Under the pieces are notes generated by a model. It saw nothing but the letters and a program-made list of their open reading frames with translations. It had not been told where the DNA came from and made no database searches. Shown here piece by piece: positions 1 to 11,993 of a stretch of 64,000 nucleotides of DNA. The DNA lies in NCBI GenBank assembly GCA_022376465.1, contig JACDTU010000007.1:372001-436000 (forward strand). The letters are read 5' to 3'. Position 1 is the stretch's first letter. Every line of letters starts with the position of its first letter. A program made the translations under genes and the position numbers. Source of the stretch: Cubamyces lactineus. Lineage: Eukaryota > Basidiomycota > Agaricomycetes > Polyporales > Polyporaceae.

Positions 1-885
1 GTCGGCGTCGCAGGGGAGGAGCCCTTGACACGCGCTGGAGTTGCCGTCGACGATGCTGCAGGAACGGAGACCTTCACCTTCTTCCCCTTGGCGGAGGCTT
101 TGGTCGGCGACGAGGGCGGCTGCTTAGACTTGGGCTTCACAGGAGATGCAGCTCGCGATGGCGGAGGCGGTGCATCATCGGAGTCATTGGGAGCGTCGGG
201 AGCGTCATTCGGATAGGGGAACTCTGGGGGAGGGAGCCGTTCCCCCAGGGGCAGAAGGGGCATATTGTAACCGGGCTTCATGAGCATGAACTCGAGAGCC
301 AATGCGAGGGAGGGAAAGCCTTTGTAGACGTGCTTCTGCGCAGGCACTAGGTGGGAGATCATCTGCCTGCTCACCGGTCAGCAACTCAGTTGGTGTAGAG
401 GATGTACTCACCAATGGAAGCCGATGTAAATGCCCGTCTCAATTCCATAGCGTATGGCGTAGTAGGGCCCGGGAGTCTCCAGCCTGACCTTGGGGACAGG
501 CCCTTCCTCCCACTGGATGAGTTGTACGAGCCGGTATGCGTCCTTGGGCGGCGTAACCGAGAATATCGCCAGGTTCAGCTGTTGGATGGCGTTCGCGTCT
601 TCAGCGACAGAGCAGACGACGACGATGGGGACGAGCGAGGCGAACTGCCCGAGGGCAGTATTGGAAGGGCTTTGATAGATCAGTCGGAATACAGAAACGT
701 ACGAGAGGCACTCACCGTGTCTTTTGGTATATGCCTGCTTCCGGGCCTCCAAGAAGGACGTAGAATGGCCCCTCGTACTTCACAGTAGAGCTCTGAGGAG
801 GAATGGAACTCAAAGGAGCGTTGGCAGCCATAGCGGAGTCGTTCTCAGCGGGAGCGGGAGATTGGGAGATGGCGGGAATGTGCAT
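1..885 (-). CDS. Protein with two RNase H1 N-terminal-like domains (3' part outside window)
   Basis: Three exons join in frame: 885-716, 669-412 and 366-1; the rest lies beyond the window edge. Exon 1 contains YEGPFYVLLGGPEAGIYQ. Exons 2-3 contain GPYYAIRYGIETGIYIGFHW, followed after the second intron by HVYKGFPSLALALEFML. Both blocks fit the small RNase H1 N-terminal / caulimovirus-VI type fold (YYVV-GxxxGIY-W ... V-GF-s--eA), which binds RNA-DNA hybrids in RNase H1. No RNase H catalytic core is visible. The C-terminal part is rich in Pro, Ser and Lys and looks disordered. The start is uncertain: the frame stays open to 1023, and 885 was chosen as the ATG nearest the conserved part. It lies about 390 bp downstream of, and on the same strand as, a KDZ transposase gene, so a transposon-linked accessory role is possible. 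That role is inference. Confidence 0.6.
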
Positions 886-1275
886 TCCTAGAGAGACGCT
901 CGTGTGGACGAGTGCGCGGGGTAAATCAAGTTCGCGCTCACAGTCCCCTGCACACCTGAATGTCATCACATGCTCACACGGCGTGTATTCTGGCGCAGAT
1001 AATAAACACGTAAAGCCTCTCATCAGATGACAAGGCTTCTTGATTAGCTGCGTGAGTGCGGAATGCAGGAAGCCTGGAGACGTGCGTTAGTGCTCTCCGT
1101 TGCACTCGGCATCTGACTGGTACAGAACCGGCGTGCGCGTATCTGGCATTGTATGTCAAGCCAGTGTCAGGATGTTGCCACACAGAACAAATTTTCTATT
1201 CCACTTGTTCTGACCATGCTACAATCTCGAATACTATCCTATCACGTTATGATGCAACTTCCTAGTACATGTGTA

Positions 1276-4200
1276 TCAAGTACGCAGTCCAGCCAGGAAT
1301 TCCATGATGGCGGTAACCTCCTCGTGTACCAAATCGTCCCCATCGTCCAAACTAGCCTCGCCTTCCTCCGTTCTCGCCACGACCTGAGCATCATGAGTCA
1401 GCGATGAAAGGCCACCTGGCTGAGTTGCATCGAGCTCGTGTGAGGGCTGGAGAGTGCCAATGCCGGGTGAATGGGGTCCCGCGCGTAGCTTCCGGGTGAC
1501 ATCTGCCCGTCAAAGCCATCAAGCGCATGAATGCGCAAAATGTATGCGAGGTTCTTCGCATTCGCCGCTCGCCGATGTCTTACGTAGTCTTGGACGGCAC
1601 CATACAAATAGCTACCTTGTGTCTTGAGGTCAGCGAGGACGGCGGCGAAGATTTTCTCCTCGTCACGAATAAACGTGTGGACCCTGCGAGCTTCGCGAGA
1701 AGCGTTGGATATCTCCTCCTGTGCGCGCGTGATGCGTCGGGCCATGCGCATGGTCTCCCGCACGGCCGGCTGGGACCATGGCTTTGCGCGCAAGTCGTTT
1801 CCAGTATCTTGCAAAAGCGTGAACTCTTCGAGGAACGCGTAATGAGATACCTTCGACCAGTCGAGCGGGTCGCGAGGAGGATCCAGCTCCCTCGCCGCAG
1901 CATTGTATTGCTTGACTGCCTTGCGAATAGCCCGGCAACGACGCTGCAAATTCTTCGCGATATACGTGCGCATACGGTATCCTGCTCGCGGGTGCGCGGT
2001 GCGTCAGGTGTCAGTAATCAATACGCGAGTACCCCGTCAAGATGCGGGGGGATCGATTGGTCGCTTACCTGTTTGAGCAAGGTTTAATTTATTTAATTCG
2101 AATAGCCGCTGTATCACCAGTCGCTGGAGCTTGCCGAGGGCGCGTTGATACTTTTGAGTGGCGATGTATTGCAGGGTCTCCCTGTATGCCGTATCGCCAG
2201 GTTGCCATCGGGACGTGATATTGAGAGCGACCTCCATAGCGTTCACCTCCTCCGTGAGCTGCTTGACGCGCTCGCGAAGGTACCGCCTACGCGTTTCTAA
2301 CTTCCGCGTTTGCGAGAGGTCGGCGTCGTAATCTGTCGCTCCAGATCTCGGGGCCTCCCAACGGAGGGCGGTAGGCTGATCCGGCGCTCTTTGATTGAAC
2401 CGACGAGAAGCATCCGATAGTTCCTCGCTGAGCAGGTGTTGTCGCTTATCAGCATAACGTGTTCATATCTGATGGAAAGCGCGTCAATAAAGTACGTACC
2501 TTGCTGTGCGTAGCTCCTGGAGTGCCTCGACATAAGCAACTGCGTGGAGGTTACTGTCGCTCTCGTCGCGTAGCTCCGCGAAGAATTTGCGCTCCTCCTC
2601 CTCGAAGCGCACTAAGTCCTCACGAGTTAGCTCAAGAGCGCTGAGAGTTTGCTCTAGAGACGAGGTCTGACTATTGACGATGTCAAGGGCTTGTACAATG
2701 TTGTTGTACAGCATTAGGCCGATATTGCTGTATTTCTCGTGATCCCACTGCTGGAAGTGGAGATCGATCAGTACCCGTCGGAGATAGGGGGTGGAGTACC
2801 GGATGACGGGCGCGAGCTGATTTGATGCCGAGAAGACCCGCTCAAGAACCTCTCCGTCCTCGAGGCCCATCCCCTGGATGGTGTTCGGATGGTTCATGAC
2901 TTGGCAGTCGTACGCATGGGAATATCCATGGAAGGCATTGACACAAAAACGAGTCCCAAGGGCATGCATTTGAGGCCCGAGGGAGCTGTTGCGCACTGTT
3001 TCCTTGAAGGCGCACCCAATATCGTACCCGATCATGATATTAGCGCCGAGTACCTCATGCGCCTTCGCTACGATCGCTAAGGCGTACTTCGCTCTGTAAG
3101 CGAGATTAGTGTCTCTCGGGCGTAGATCATTATGAACTACTCACAATTCCCCACTCCGCACCATGTCTACTAGCCAGAGGATCAGCCCGTGGCGGCACGC
3201 GCAGGCAAATATGCCAGTCTCGTCGAAGATTCCCCAGGTGTGCTTCTTCTCATCCGCCGCCGCCGCCTTCCAGGTCTTCGCGCACGGAGAAGGAGCGGCA
3301 GTACTGCCGTCCGTGGGATCACCCTCCGTATTGTTTCGCTGACTATCCTCTTCTTCATCAGACTCCTGGTCGGATGGCGCAGCGCCATCCGGGCTGGACG
3401 CGCGGGATTTCATATGTAGCTTGGGTTGTACCTGGCGGGCCTTGACTTCGGCGCCGAAGCGATCAACATACTCGCGTGAGAGGAAATAGTCACTCTCTTC
3501 GAATACGCGGATATCCCCGGGGGTACGTCGGCCGGTAGTCGCGAGGCGCTTCAGTGAATTATTGCCATCAATGCAAATGATGCGCGAAAACGTGGGAGGA
3601 TCTTCGCCTTCCAGCTAATAACATTGAAGTCAGTTGTTGCGCTGTAAGCAGGATATGCATTTGACCACCTTATAAGAGCATGCTGGGCAAGCGTTTCGCG
3701 CTCGCCAATTAGCTGTGTCGCGGGCGAGGGTACGCAGAACTTGGCTCTGCACGAGGCGCTGAATCCTGAGGTAGACGGCAAAAGCGTCTGATATAGCCGT
3801 CCGATAAGACGGACGATATGGGATCTAGATCGAATCAATCGAGTTGTCCGAGACCGCGTAAGCAGAACTTACCGAATACATAAGACAAACTAGCTTGGCG
3901 AACGCCTCCACGCTGAACGACGGCTTGACGAGTTTGAGGCAACGGAGTAACTCGAGGGTCTTCAACGAGATTGCGACCGAGGGATTCACTGGAGAATTGC
4001 CCACGAATCCGTGGCGGACGAGTGCCTCGGACGCGGATTGGTTCGCAGTACGGGACACTGATAACGATGAGGTCATCGCGTAGATGTCGATTGTGTCGAT
4101 TGTGAATGCATAATTATCGTCGGTTTGATCGGGCGGGGGCACAGCCGTGGATGAATAGCGCCAAGCGAGATAGGCGTCGACAAGCTGAGGGAGCAACGGG

Positions 4201-5429
4201 TCCCAGTTTTTCTGTGCATTCTGTACCCGTTGCTTCCATGTTCTCTTGTCTTTGACGTGACGTACACCTGAACTACGTGGTCGCGTTAGAATGGAATATC
4301 TGTGAAGAGCAGGGGAGAGAGCTTACTACGTGGCCATGATATCCCGGATCGCATGCATGATGGCCTCGGCGTGTTCATCGGGATCAACGTCGATCCAATC
4401 GTCGTCGTCATCGCCGTCACCGGCAAGATATTGATGTGCGTCTTCCTCTATTGCCGGCGGAGGCGTCTCGCCACGCAGATCTGCTAGTGCCTGCAGATGG
4501 TCGCTCCCAAGCCCTACTCCTTCTATTAGCTGCTGTTTCCTGAGGACGTGCTTCAAATTACCTCGGATTACTTCTTTATATTGTTGTTCTTGCTTCTCCT
4601 TCTCCCGCTCGATGTCCTTCAGACCGTATCTGCGTTCCTCTATGATACGAAGGTAGCGTTGTGCGCCTGGACGATTCTGCGCACTTGGATGCGTTTGCGG
4701 TCCCGCGGTACGAACCTGTCGGGAGACACCAGTTGATGCTTTCTCTTTAGGCATTGATGGGGATAGGTATAGGGACATGAGTTGTACCCAGTGTTTATAT
4801 GCCATTTGCTCAGCCGCACGTTTGGCGCATGGCAAGGCGTGTTGTACGGTATGCATGCCGTGCAGTGGATCTGATCGTTGATCGGGTCCTCTCGGATCAG
4901 CAGGTAAGGACCGCATTCCAGCACGGAGGAGAGGCTGAGGAGAGGGAACTGGTATTCATGAGATTTTACACATTGGCAACCGTATGACTTTAGTATGCGA
5001 GCACGACCGTTCCTCCTTCCGTGTTCTACGGGCTGCGAAATTTACCTTGTATACATTCAATCCAGCCACAGCTTGAGCATGAGAGGTAGAGATTCCCGAG
5101 GGACTCGTGGCGGTGTTGACAACCGAGGGGGTTGTCTCGCCGCCGCCGGGCGCGTGCCTAGATGACAAGGGAGATGAGTACAGGCTCAGAGGAGGGGTCG
5201 ACTGCGCGCGAAACTCACCATCAAGGCCTCGGCGCGAACTGAGGATGAGTGGGGAGTTGTGTATACGACCGCGGCGAGCGTCGCCGGCGGGGACGCGCGA
5301 TTGATGCTTGTACGCAGTCGAGAGCGCGTTGCAGAGAGGCGCTGTGGCGGTGAAGTGTCTTTGCCGACGCGTATCTGTGGTGAGATACTCGGTGAACAAG
5401 GGACGCGGCACCGTGCTCGCTACACTCAC
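1276..5429 (-). CDS. KDZ-superfamily transposase with CxC1-type cysteine cluster
   Basis: A multi-exon DNA transposase gene. In order from the 5' end: a low-complexity N-terminus (exon near 5429-5050); a Lys/Glu-rich segment (about 4934-4326); the pre-core RHGFVGNSPVNPSVAISLKT (about 4010-3950); the cysteine cluster NACPACSYK (near 3690); CIDGNNSLKR (near 3570); GIFACACRHGLILWLVDMVR (near 3180); GYDIGCAF (near 3030); and GLEDGEVLERVFS (near 2850). The Asp of CIDGNNS, the Asp of GYDIG and the Glu of DGEVLER occupy the positions expected for the catalytic triad of Kyakuja-Dileera-Zisupton transposases. A long helical C-terminal region follows, ending about 1276 after a short last exon (LDDGDDLVHEE...). 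Introns are short GT-AG introns and not every junction was resolved. No frame break was found in the core, so the gene may be intact. The transposon's inverted repeats were not located. The 5' end (5429) is the least certain part. Confidence 0.82.
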
Positions 5430-5497
5430 CGTGGGGTCTATAATGTCTCCGTCGCGGTCGGTTCGTCGATGTCGTCGCTTGGGGAGCAGGTAAGCGA

Positions 5498-5521
5498 GGT
5501 GGTGGTGGTGGTGGTGGTGGG
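5498..5521. repeat. (GGT)n microsatellite
   Basis: About eight uninterrupted GGT/GTG triplets just upstream of the KDZ/CxC1 gene. No function is visible. Confidence 0.9.
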
Positions 5522-5754
5522 AGACGTTCGGAGGCGCCCGTGCGCGTAGCCGCGCTGTAATCTTATCTTCAAGTTTGTGTTTATCTAATCTGCTGGTCAG
5601 TTAGTAATTGGTAGTGAATAGGACGCGCATTACTGACCTTCTGAAGCAAAGTATCGTGAATCTGTAAAATAAATGGGCTATATTAGTAGAAATGACAAGC
5701 ATAGTGGCTGTCACGTCGTGCTCACTGTGGTGGACAGCGTCGAAGGCTTAGCGC

Positions 5755-5960
5755 GCGTTGAGGAGGGACAAGCGCCAGTGGACAAGCGCCAGGGGAAGGG
5801 TACAAGCGCCAGGGGGAAGGGGACAAGCGCCAGGGGAAGGGGACAAGCGCCAGGGGGAAGGGGACAAGCGCCAGGGGAAGGGGACAAGCGCCAGAGAGGG
5901 CGGGGAGGGCGGGAGGCGGGGGGCGGGAGCGCCAGGGGAGAGAGACAAGCGCCGTCGGCG
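5755..5960. repeat. Minisatellite, unit about 20-21 bp (GGGGACAAGCGCCAGGGGAA)
   Basis: Roughly eight to nine tandem copies of a GC-rich unit built around GACAAGCGCCAGGGG, degrading at the right end into GGGCGGGAGG-type sequence. All six frames stay open through much of it, giving spurious ORFs such as repeated TSARGKG. I treat it as non-coding. It sits in the 1.5 kb gap between the KDZ gene and the transcription factor. Confidence 0.85.
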
Positions 5961-6167
5961 GCGGGGAGAACAACGTTGCCGAGGTAGCCGGAGGGAGCGC
6001 CGGAGGGAAGAGGTCGGAAAGGAGTTCGGAAGTTGCCGGGAGGAGGACTTGTGTGACCCGGCGAGCACTACTGTATATGGGAGGAGAGCCTACTTTCTTT
6101 GTAAGGTAAGAGGGGGGGGTATCGGTAGTGGAATCTGTAGTGGGCGGTTACTGGGCTTTCAGGTTTA

Positions 6168-6204
6168 ATAAAGCTGCCAAACCCGGGGCGCTTGGCAGCT
6201 TTAT
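6168..6204. other. Perfect 13-bp inverted repeat (hairpin)
   Basis: ATAAAGCTGCCAA (6168-6180) and its exact reverse complement TTGGCAGCTTTAT (6192-6204) flank an 11-nt GC-rich loop. It lies about 780 bp upstream of the transcription-factor start. It could be a cruciform, a protein-binding palindrome or the footprint of a small transposon. The sequence does not decide between these. Confidence 0.75.
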
Positions 6205-6980
6205 CAAACTTGATGTATGTGATGATCAGGTGGACGGGATGTGTGATGTCTGGTATGTTGGCCAGGAAAGGCAAGCCGACGCGCCCCTGCTGGACGTCCA
6301 GGCCACAGTCTGCCACTCGCCGTTTGGGTGCCAGGACGGACGCGCAGCCAGTGCGAGGCTCGGCGTATCCGCGTGTCTAGCTTTCTGTCTAATCTAGGCC
6401 CAAAGGGACGCCCGGTGCTGGCAGACGCGAGTCCCGTTATACAAGCTCTCGGGCCAACGTTCACCACCCCTCGTCCCTGCCCTCTCCCGCGGCCCGGGAA
6501 ATCCGCGAGGGCATCCCGGAGGAGAGACAAAGAGTACGTGCTGATCACGAACGGCCTCCCTCTTTCCTCCCCCATCCGCCTCCGCGCCAACTAGGACCCG
6601 CAATCCCCTCGCCTGGGAGTCCTCCGCCACCACCACCAAGCCCAGCCTACCTCGACGCCTTCCAAGCGATCCCTTCCACCGCTGCCCCCACTTGGACCAC
6701 CGTGGACCAACAACCTGACCTAGCCGATCAGATCGACCGTCCCCTCTCCCTCGGCTTGCACTTGGCCGACTCTGCCTCTCCACTCAGCCGTCCGTTACAC
6801 TCATCCTCCATTCCTCCGCCTCCTACCTCCTCCTCCGGCTATTCCCACTCCATTTACGTACTTTCTTGGCCGTAATTCCGCCACCGCTGCGCCCCAGTCG
6901 ATCTCTGTCTCTCCCTTCACAGCCTCCCGGCTCTCGGTGGCGCACATCCTAAGCACCGCTCACCACACGCGCTCCTCCCG
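6205..6980. other. Upstream region of the transcription factor, no gene seen
   Basis: A C/T-rich plus strand (many CTCC and CCTC tracts, especially 6590-6980) of the kind common in fungal promoters and 5' leaders. Short ORFs exist but show no domain or splice logic. Confidence 0.5.
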
Positions 6981-9900
6981 ATGCCGGCGGGAGAAGCTCT
7001 CCGTTCGGTAATCCCGCCTCTCTCTGCGGACAGGTCCGACGACGACGATCCTTCTCCGCCACCCGTTGCCAGTTCTTCTACCTCCGGCCAGACCGCTTCC
7101 AAGACTCAGAGAAGTGCGAAAGGCGCGTTCTATTATTTATTTTTGCCTTGCCAAACGGGTGATCTCCGTGCTTATCGTGAATCCTATAGCTTGCGATAGG
7201 TGTAGAAAATCCAAGAGTAAGTGCGAGCCTTCCGCTGCTGAAGGCGAGCCATGCAAGGCTTGCGCAGCTCTCGGCGCAGGTAGGTACATTTATCGCAGCC
7301 CGAGTTACGTCCGTCGCTGAGCTCGTTTGTACGTGCTAGAGTGCGCCTATACCAGTACGTCCTCTCTACTAACGACCTACGCGACTTTTGAGCTGGACAT
7401 GTTCCAGCCCCGAGCTTCCGCAGAGGCCCTCCGAAAGGGTACATCCAAGCACTGGAGCATCGGCTGCATCAAGTAGAGAGCGTCCTGGCCGCTATCATGT
7501 CCTCCACAGACATCCGCTCCCGGTCCGTCATAGACGAGCTGAGGAAGGACGAGCTCGCCGCGCACATCCTCGAGACGGTCGACGCCGGCCCCTTCGTGAG
7601 TGCTGCTCTCCTCCTCTTCTCCTCATCGGCGCGGAAACGCTCAGCCTGTCTATCGGCCGTGGCCGTGGGAGCAGGGTATTTCAGGCCGCCAGAAGCGCGC
7701 GATCGACACGACGAAGGACAACTTTTTTTCGTCCATCGTGTCGGACAAGCCTAGGGCGCAGAGCCACCGCTCGAGAAGAGAGTCGCGCGCCACTCGCGAG
7801 AACGTCATCGAGAACGTCATTGCTAGAGGTCAGGTGGCACAGAAACTCCAGATGTGGTGTGTGGTTGGATGGTGACGCTGACGGACCCGCTCGTTGCTAG
7901 ACCCGCAAATCCAGACGACGCGTCCTACATTAGCGTGGCAGGACAAGCTGTCCGAGCGCCTCGCTCGCTCGTTTGGCGGTATCCCCTCTAGCCCTTCGAC
8001 GTCGATGCGTTCGTCGATGCAGAGAGACATTCAGATTGGTACGGACGCCGCTGCGGTTGCGGCGGAGCCCCCTAGAAATAGACGACGTCTAGACACGCAG
8101 GCGGCGGAAGATGCGGTACACCTGGTATCACCATACGGGCCGCAAAGAGAGGGATTCCCCTCAGGCTCTCAAGCGGGTAAGTCCCCCGATCCTTATGGCG
8201 CATCCTCCCGCTACATACTACATGCTCACCTCACGGCACTGTCTCTACAGCCGGGGACGACGACGACCTGCAGGACTGCGCGGATGCGTTCGGGAACTTG
8301 TCCATCGACGAGAACCGCGAGGTGCGTCTGCGACTTTGGACCTCTAGTATATCCACACTATCGCCGACAGCTGGGTGTCCGATACTGTAGGTACGATACC
8401 ACGGCAACGCGTCCGGACTCCAGCTCCTCGCCCTCGCGGACCGTACAGACGGGCGGAACATCCAAGGAATCTGGTACGCCCACTCCCCTCCCTCCCTCCA
8501 TCCCCGTGCTTCAGCTCACTCCCCGCACCCAGGAACTTCCCGATGGGCCGGGTCTGGCCCGGGCCCGTGCAGGGCGGGCAGCAGTTCCTCGATTCGGTCC
8601 CCGCGCGGAGCTTGGAGACGCTCGTGCGCCTGCCCCCGGCGCACGTCCGGGAGCGGCTGCTGGAGGTGTACTTTGCGTATGTGAACCCGGCGGTGCCGGT
8701 CGTGGACGAGGAGGCGTTTAGGATGGAGTATGAAATGATGTGCGTGGGCTTTCTCTCTCTCTTTTTTTTCAGAATTGTTTTGAAGGGCTGGGGTTGAGGG
8801 GGTGAGGGGTTTGACGTGTTGTGACGGTGCTGATTGTGTGCTGTTCTCGGTTTGCTGCTGCGTTCAGGATCGCGGGGTGAGTTTCCTTCGTACGTCTATC
8901 CGTCAGCGAGACACACATCTCACCGCTCTCTTTTTGGCATAATGAACACAGCTCTGCGCCTGGGGGCAACGCTCGCGACTCATCGTACCCTCAAGGGAAC
9001 ACCGCGTCCACAAGTACCGCTACCACTAGCAATACCCCCACATGCGCGGACGAACCCGCCCTCCGGCCCGAACACCCACAGAAACTCACGAACCTCCTCC
9101 TCTTCGCGATCTTCGCGGTCGCCGCGAGCTACGTCGACCGTCTCCCCCACCGAGGGCCCGGCGGAATTGTGGAAGGCGTGTCTGGGGAGGACGAGTCGGG
9201 GGCGACGGCGACGGCGACGGCGGCGGACTATGCGGCGTGCGCGAGGCGGATACTGGATACGGTGTATCATGAGAGCCGGTCGGCGACTGTGCAGGCGCTC
9301 GTGTTGCTCGGGACGCGGGAGTTTGGGATCGGTGAGATTTTGGATCGGCGGGTTGTGTGTCGTTCTAGTGGGCTGATCATGTTTGGCTTGGCTTTGAAGG
9401 GAGTCTGGAGGAGGGCTGGCTGCACATTGGTGCGTGGCTGATTCTTCGAATTTTTTGTGCACCGCTTGCGTGACTGACTGACGCGGTGGGTGTTGGTAGG
9501 TATGGCCATTCGTATGGTGCGCATGTTGTGGCGATTGTGTCTCGGTCCGCACGATTGACTGTTTTGAGAATAACCAAAAAGGCACTCGACTTGGGCCTGA
9601 ACCGGAACCCGGAGAAGTGGACGCACAACGGCCGGCAGCTGTTCACCCCGAAGGAGATGGACATCCGGAAGCGGATATGGTGGGCGTGCTGCATAGCGGA
9701 CAAGTGAGTGTTCAGGTTGATGCCACCTTTCGTAGATCGCAGATCGACTGCGAGCACGCGAGCTTACGGCGAGGCTGGCAGGTTCTCCGCCCTGTTCTTG
9801 GGACGGACGATCGCGATACACGAAACGGACTTTTCTACGCCGTTGTTGGAGGTCCCTCCGGTATGTCTGCACCTGCGTTCGCTGCTGATGTGCCCCTGCT

Positions 9901-11993
9901 TGTTCTACGAGACACGTTGATGAATGACGCATCGTTATGGTTCCAGGACGATCTCGAGACGCTATGGCGCCAGAGCCCTATCGACCCTCGGTACGGCACC
10001 GTCCCGCCTGCGCCTGCAGCATACGTGAGCTATCTGCGACACGCGTCGTCCCTCTGTACGTCTGCACTACCTCATCCTCTCGTGCAGCTCCTCTGAACCG
10101 ACTTCTACCCATCCCGCTCTCGGCGCAATGCAATGCGATGTGATGCGACTTCGCGCCTCGCGCCTCGCGCCTCGTGGCTTCAAAAATGGCAGACATCATC
10201 ATCGGCGAGATCCTCGCCAAGGTCTACCGCGTCTCGCGCGCACACGTCGTGCCCTCGCGCGACGTCCGCCAGACGCTGTATGCGCGGCTCATGCAGTGGT
10301 CGCTCGAGCTGCCCGACTGTCTCACCTGCTCCGCGTCCGCCGCGGGAACGGGAGCCCGAGCGAAGGCGGGGAGCAGCCCGGGCACGCGGACGTGTCCGCC
10401 GCCCCATGTGCTGGCGCTGCATATGCAGTATTGGGCGAGCGTGTTGCTGTTGCACCGGCCTTTGTGAGTACTCGTGTCTGTCTTTGCTTGCGCTTCGAGA
10501 AGCGGGGGATCTGGGAGACTGCGGTGGCTGACTGCGTGGATTTGTGGGCGTCGCGATTGTGCGATGCGGGATGCAGCATTCCGAAAGGCGAACAGTACGT
10601 GTTTCCGCATTCGTACGGGTTTCTCTGATTGAATGATCGATACCTTTGGTGCGGATAGACTGGCCCGACAAGACTCGCCCTCGTTGGACCCGGACTCAGT
10701 GCCGTGGGAGTCCTACGACATCTGCCAAGGTGCTGCCAGCCAGCTGGCTTCAGTAGGTCCGTATGCTCTCCGTTACCATTGTCGAGACATCGGTATGGGG
10801 CGAATGCTGAGGGATCGTGTGATATGTGGGATTAGCGATGCTGTACCACGAAAAGTACGACATGCGCTGGGCACCGCCGTTCCTGGCTTCCTGCTTGCAA
10901 GCTGCCGGGTAAGTCTATGCACTCTGCCCTTCCGAATGATGGATGTTTAGCTGTGCTTGTTGTGGGGGCGCTTGTAGGATCATGCATATCGTCACGCGTA
11001 AGCTCGTTCATTCCGCCTATCGCCAGGACTCGTACTGATTCGGGGATGCTGAGCAGTCAAGTACAAACCACTTGACACGCAAGCTAGCGTCGGGCTGCAG
11101 CGATGCATCGCCGCGCTCGCCGGCATGGAGGTACGCAACATTCAACGCTCGGTTCATCTCGGCACAGCAGCACTCATATCATCGCCCTCCGCCCTCCGCA
11201 GGCAACGTGGCCGTTCGCGCTGCGCGTGAGGCATCTCATCCAGAATGCGAAGGTGAACATCGACCAGGCGCATGCCTCCGCCACGACGGCGAGGCGCGGG
11301 GCAGGCCGTCGTCAGAAACGGCCTGCTCAGGTTGCGTTCGAGTATGACCAGGCCTACGATGGCCCCACCGTCCCTTCCCAGGCGAGCGTGCCCCCAGTCG
11401 CTCAGAGGGCGCCTTCGTCTATTCCGTCGTCTTCGGCTATTCCGCCTGTGCACCACCCTTCGATTCCTGCTGTTGTGCCTACCCCCGCACGACACCCTTC
11501 TCGCGCTCCTTCGGCTCATGCCCAACTCCATCCTCATCCGATGCACGTCGCCCCGCCTTCGCGGGCGCAAACACAGCACGCCGCAGTACAAGCATACCCT
11601 GCGCTACAGCCACACCAGCAACCCTACCCACACCAGCATCATCAGCCACACCCACAACCACAATCTCACCACGACGCGGCGCCTTTCACGGGATACGTCA
11701 CGCCTGGGTACGATTCGTGGTGGCCCGTCATGGAACAACAACCGGATGACGTCGGCGTCGCGGGCGCGCACGTCCCAGGCCCTTTACCACCCGGCGCCAG
11801 CGGGGTGACCGCGCCAGGCAGCACCGGGGTGGTACACGCTATCGCGCCCGCAGGAGGGGATGGCGCGGGGATGGCGCCTGGATTGCCGAGCCAGGAGTTC
11901 ACGTTTGACCAGCAGCACTTCTCGCCCGAGTTCTTGCAGGCGATGAGGGACCCGATGCTCCATTTCCCGTCCGTGTTCGCGCACCAGTATTGA
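6981..11993 (+). CDS. Zn(II)2Cys6 fungal transcription factor with fungal-trans regulatory domain
   Basis: A nuclear sequence-specific transcription activator or repressor. A frame-consistent model has 23 exons: 6981-7113, 7190-7279, 7340-7354, 7408-7595, 7675-7858, 7901-8176, 8251-8321, 8391-8473, 8533-8739, 8868-8876, 8952-9331, 9400-9429, 9500-9516, 9582-9703, 9782-9860, 9947-10055, 10193-10463, 10577-10594, 10659-10756, 10836-10908, 10978-10997, 11057-11130 and 11202-11993 (3,339 nt, 1,112 residues). The binuclear zinc cluster is CDRCRKSKSKC plus CKACAALGAEC near residues 45-75. A linker follows (FRRGPPKGYIQALEHRLHQVE), then coiled-coil-like sequence, then a fungal-trans domain (LLLFAIFAVAASYVDR; GLNRNPEKW; IRKRIWWACCIADK; GRTIAIHETDF). 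The last exon is rich in Pro, Gln and His and looks like an activation domain. Least certain are exons 5-6 (7858/7901), the 10055/10193 junction and the start; 6981 is the in-frame ATG before the zinc cluster. It resembles XlnR-type regulators, but the target is unknown. Confidence 0.85.

Noticed and set aside
5673..6168. ORFs over the 5.7-5.9 kb minisatellite (TSARGKGTSARG)
   Set aside because: Low-complexity repeat open in most frames; no start context or domain.
7901..7990. Possible frameshift in the transcription factor, since NPDDASYISVA and DKLSERLARSF lie in different frames
   Set aside because: The model with donor at 7859 and acceptor at 7900 stays in one open frame through DKLSERLARSF and joins the next exon correctly, so no mutation need be assumed. 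cDNA would settle it.
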